Below, in pieces: positions 63,299 to 64,000 of a stretch of 64,000 bases of DNA. The stretch spans positions 45,108,681 to 45,172,680 of the forward strand of contig CM060307.1 of NCBI GenBank assembly GCA_030674185.1, written 5' to 3'. The first letter of the stretch is position 1. Each line of letters starts with the position of its first letter. The notes beneath the pieces were generated by a model. It saw nothing but the letters and a program-made list of their open reading frames with translations, made no database searches and was not told the origin of the DNA. Position numbers and translations under genes: made by a program. This stretch comes from Monoplex corrugatus. Its lineage: Eukaryota; Mollusca; Gastropoda; Littorinimorpha; Ranellidae.

Positions 63299-64000
63299 CT
63301 GGCAACATGAAGATGGACATGATATGATATTGATGCTGTCAGTAATAGTATGTATTCAGTGTAAGCTTGCCCAACTGCCGAGTTCTCTTAAAAGTATTGT
63401 CATGCTTTGGGGCCTTTTTTAAAGGTGTCAGCAACTTTTATTCTGACCAGTTATGTCTTTTTTAGTGGCATAACCCTTTGCCACCCTGTCCTGCCACCCC
63501 AAACACCATTCTGGCTCTATATCAAAACATGCAACCAACCTGTATTTATTCCGTTACAGCACCAGTACCAAAAAGTAATATGAAGAGTATCATTATCAAA
63601 CTTCTTCAAGGCCACCCAGTGACCCATTAGAAAAACACCTGCTTCTCTGCTGGTTCACTCTTTTATAGTGTTCATTTTTGCCTGTGATGACTTGAAATAC
63701 CCTGGACACCCCACACTCTTTTTCTGCTCTGGAGTGAAGCCCACATTATTACACTTCCAAAAACAGCCCCTGTAAATCACGGACACTTAATACCTTCACA
63801 TGAAATTAATCAAGCTAAGACATTTTGTTAATATTGATGTTGTTGCGGATGTCTGTTTATGGTATTAAACATACAACATGGTTCTAAGCTTCATGTTTTC
63901 ATGTATCCTGGCATCATAACCAATCTACAGCAATACAGACATCTGTAATGCTCCCCAGAAAATATTAACAATGCCTTGCAAATGCATCCCTGGAGTGAGT
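63299..64000. other. Right edge, no exon recognised
   Basis: Should be intron of the two-module ankyrin gene, since its next upstream exon is required. None was recognised in this stretch. Confidence 0.4.

Overview
This is eukaryotic (animal) nuclear DNA. Genes are split into short exons with GT..AG introns, most of the sequence is intron or repeat, and long (CA)n/(GT)n tracts recur every few kb. Repeats that look molluscan (RTE-like, L2/CR1-like and Nimb/I-like LINE remains, a Ty3/gypsy element of the kind common in marine invertebrates, tRNA-derived SINEs) suggest a marine mollusc, probably a gastropod. That assignment is inference from repeat style; no ribosomal or mitochondrial marker is present. 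No bacterial operon, CRISPR array, rRNA or intact tRNA gene was seen.

Four host genes can be supported. (1) A minus-strand gene begins with an ATG at 33218 and runs off the left edge. Twelve exons between 33218 and 285 join in consistent phase into about 471 codons; the last four match the dynein-heavy-chain tail, most like the DNHD1-type protein. (2) A plus-strand gene at 40617-42118 is a CCDC34 orthologue (two exons seen). (3) A minus-strand ankyrin-repeat gene, 54998-42738, ends in a Dpy-30 motif. (4) Another minus-strand ankyrin-repeat gene, 63298-55385, enters from the right edge and contains two copies of the same exon module. Genes 3 and 4 together show three tandem copies of one ankyrin module. 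Dynein-like tails, CCDC34 and Dpy-30 motifs are all known from cilia and flagella, so the window may be a ciliary gene neighbourhood.

Layout. 0.3-33 kb: the dynein-like gene, its introns filled with a 57-bp minisatellite, two foldback elements, a 4.8-kb Ty3/gypsy element (5759-10580), a truncated RTE-like LINE, a 43-bp minisatellite split by a 3.7-kb L2-like LINE, 29-, 75- and 55-bp minisatellites, a mariner relic split by a TTAA-flanked insertion, and decayed LINE pieces. 33-40.6 kb: intergenic, with a LINE RNase H relic, a tRNA-headed SINE and LINE tails. 40.6-42.1 kb: CCDC34. 42.7-55 kb: ankyrin/Dpy-30 gene with a LINE (45.3-47.6 kb) and a perfect 66-bp-arm palindrome. 55-64 kb: two-module ankyrin gene.

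The unusual content is mainly non-coding: a three-copy foldback family with a hammerhead-like core, a six-copy TTAA hairpin family, the 66-bp perfect inverted repeat, and transposons lying within about 30 nt of 3' splice sites.
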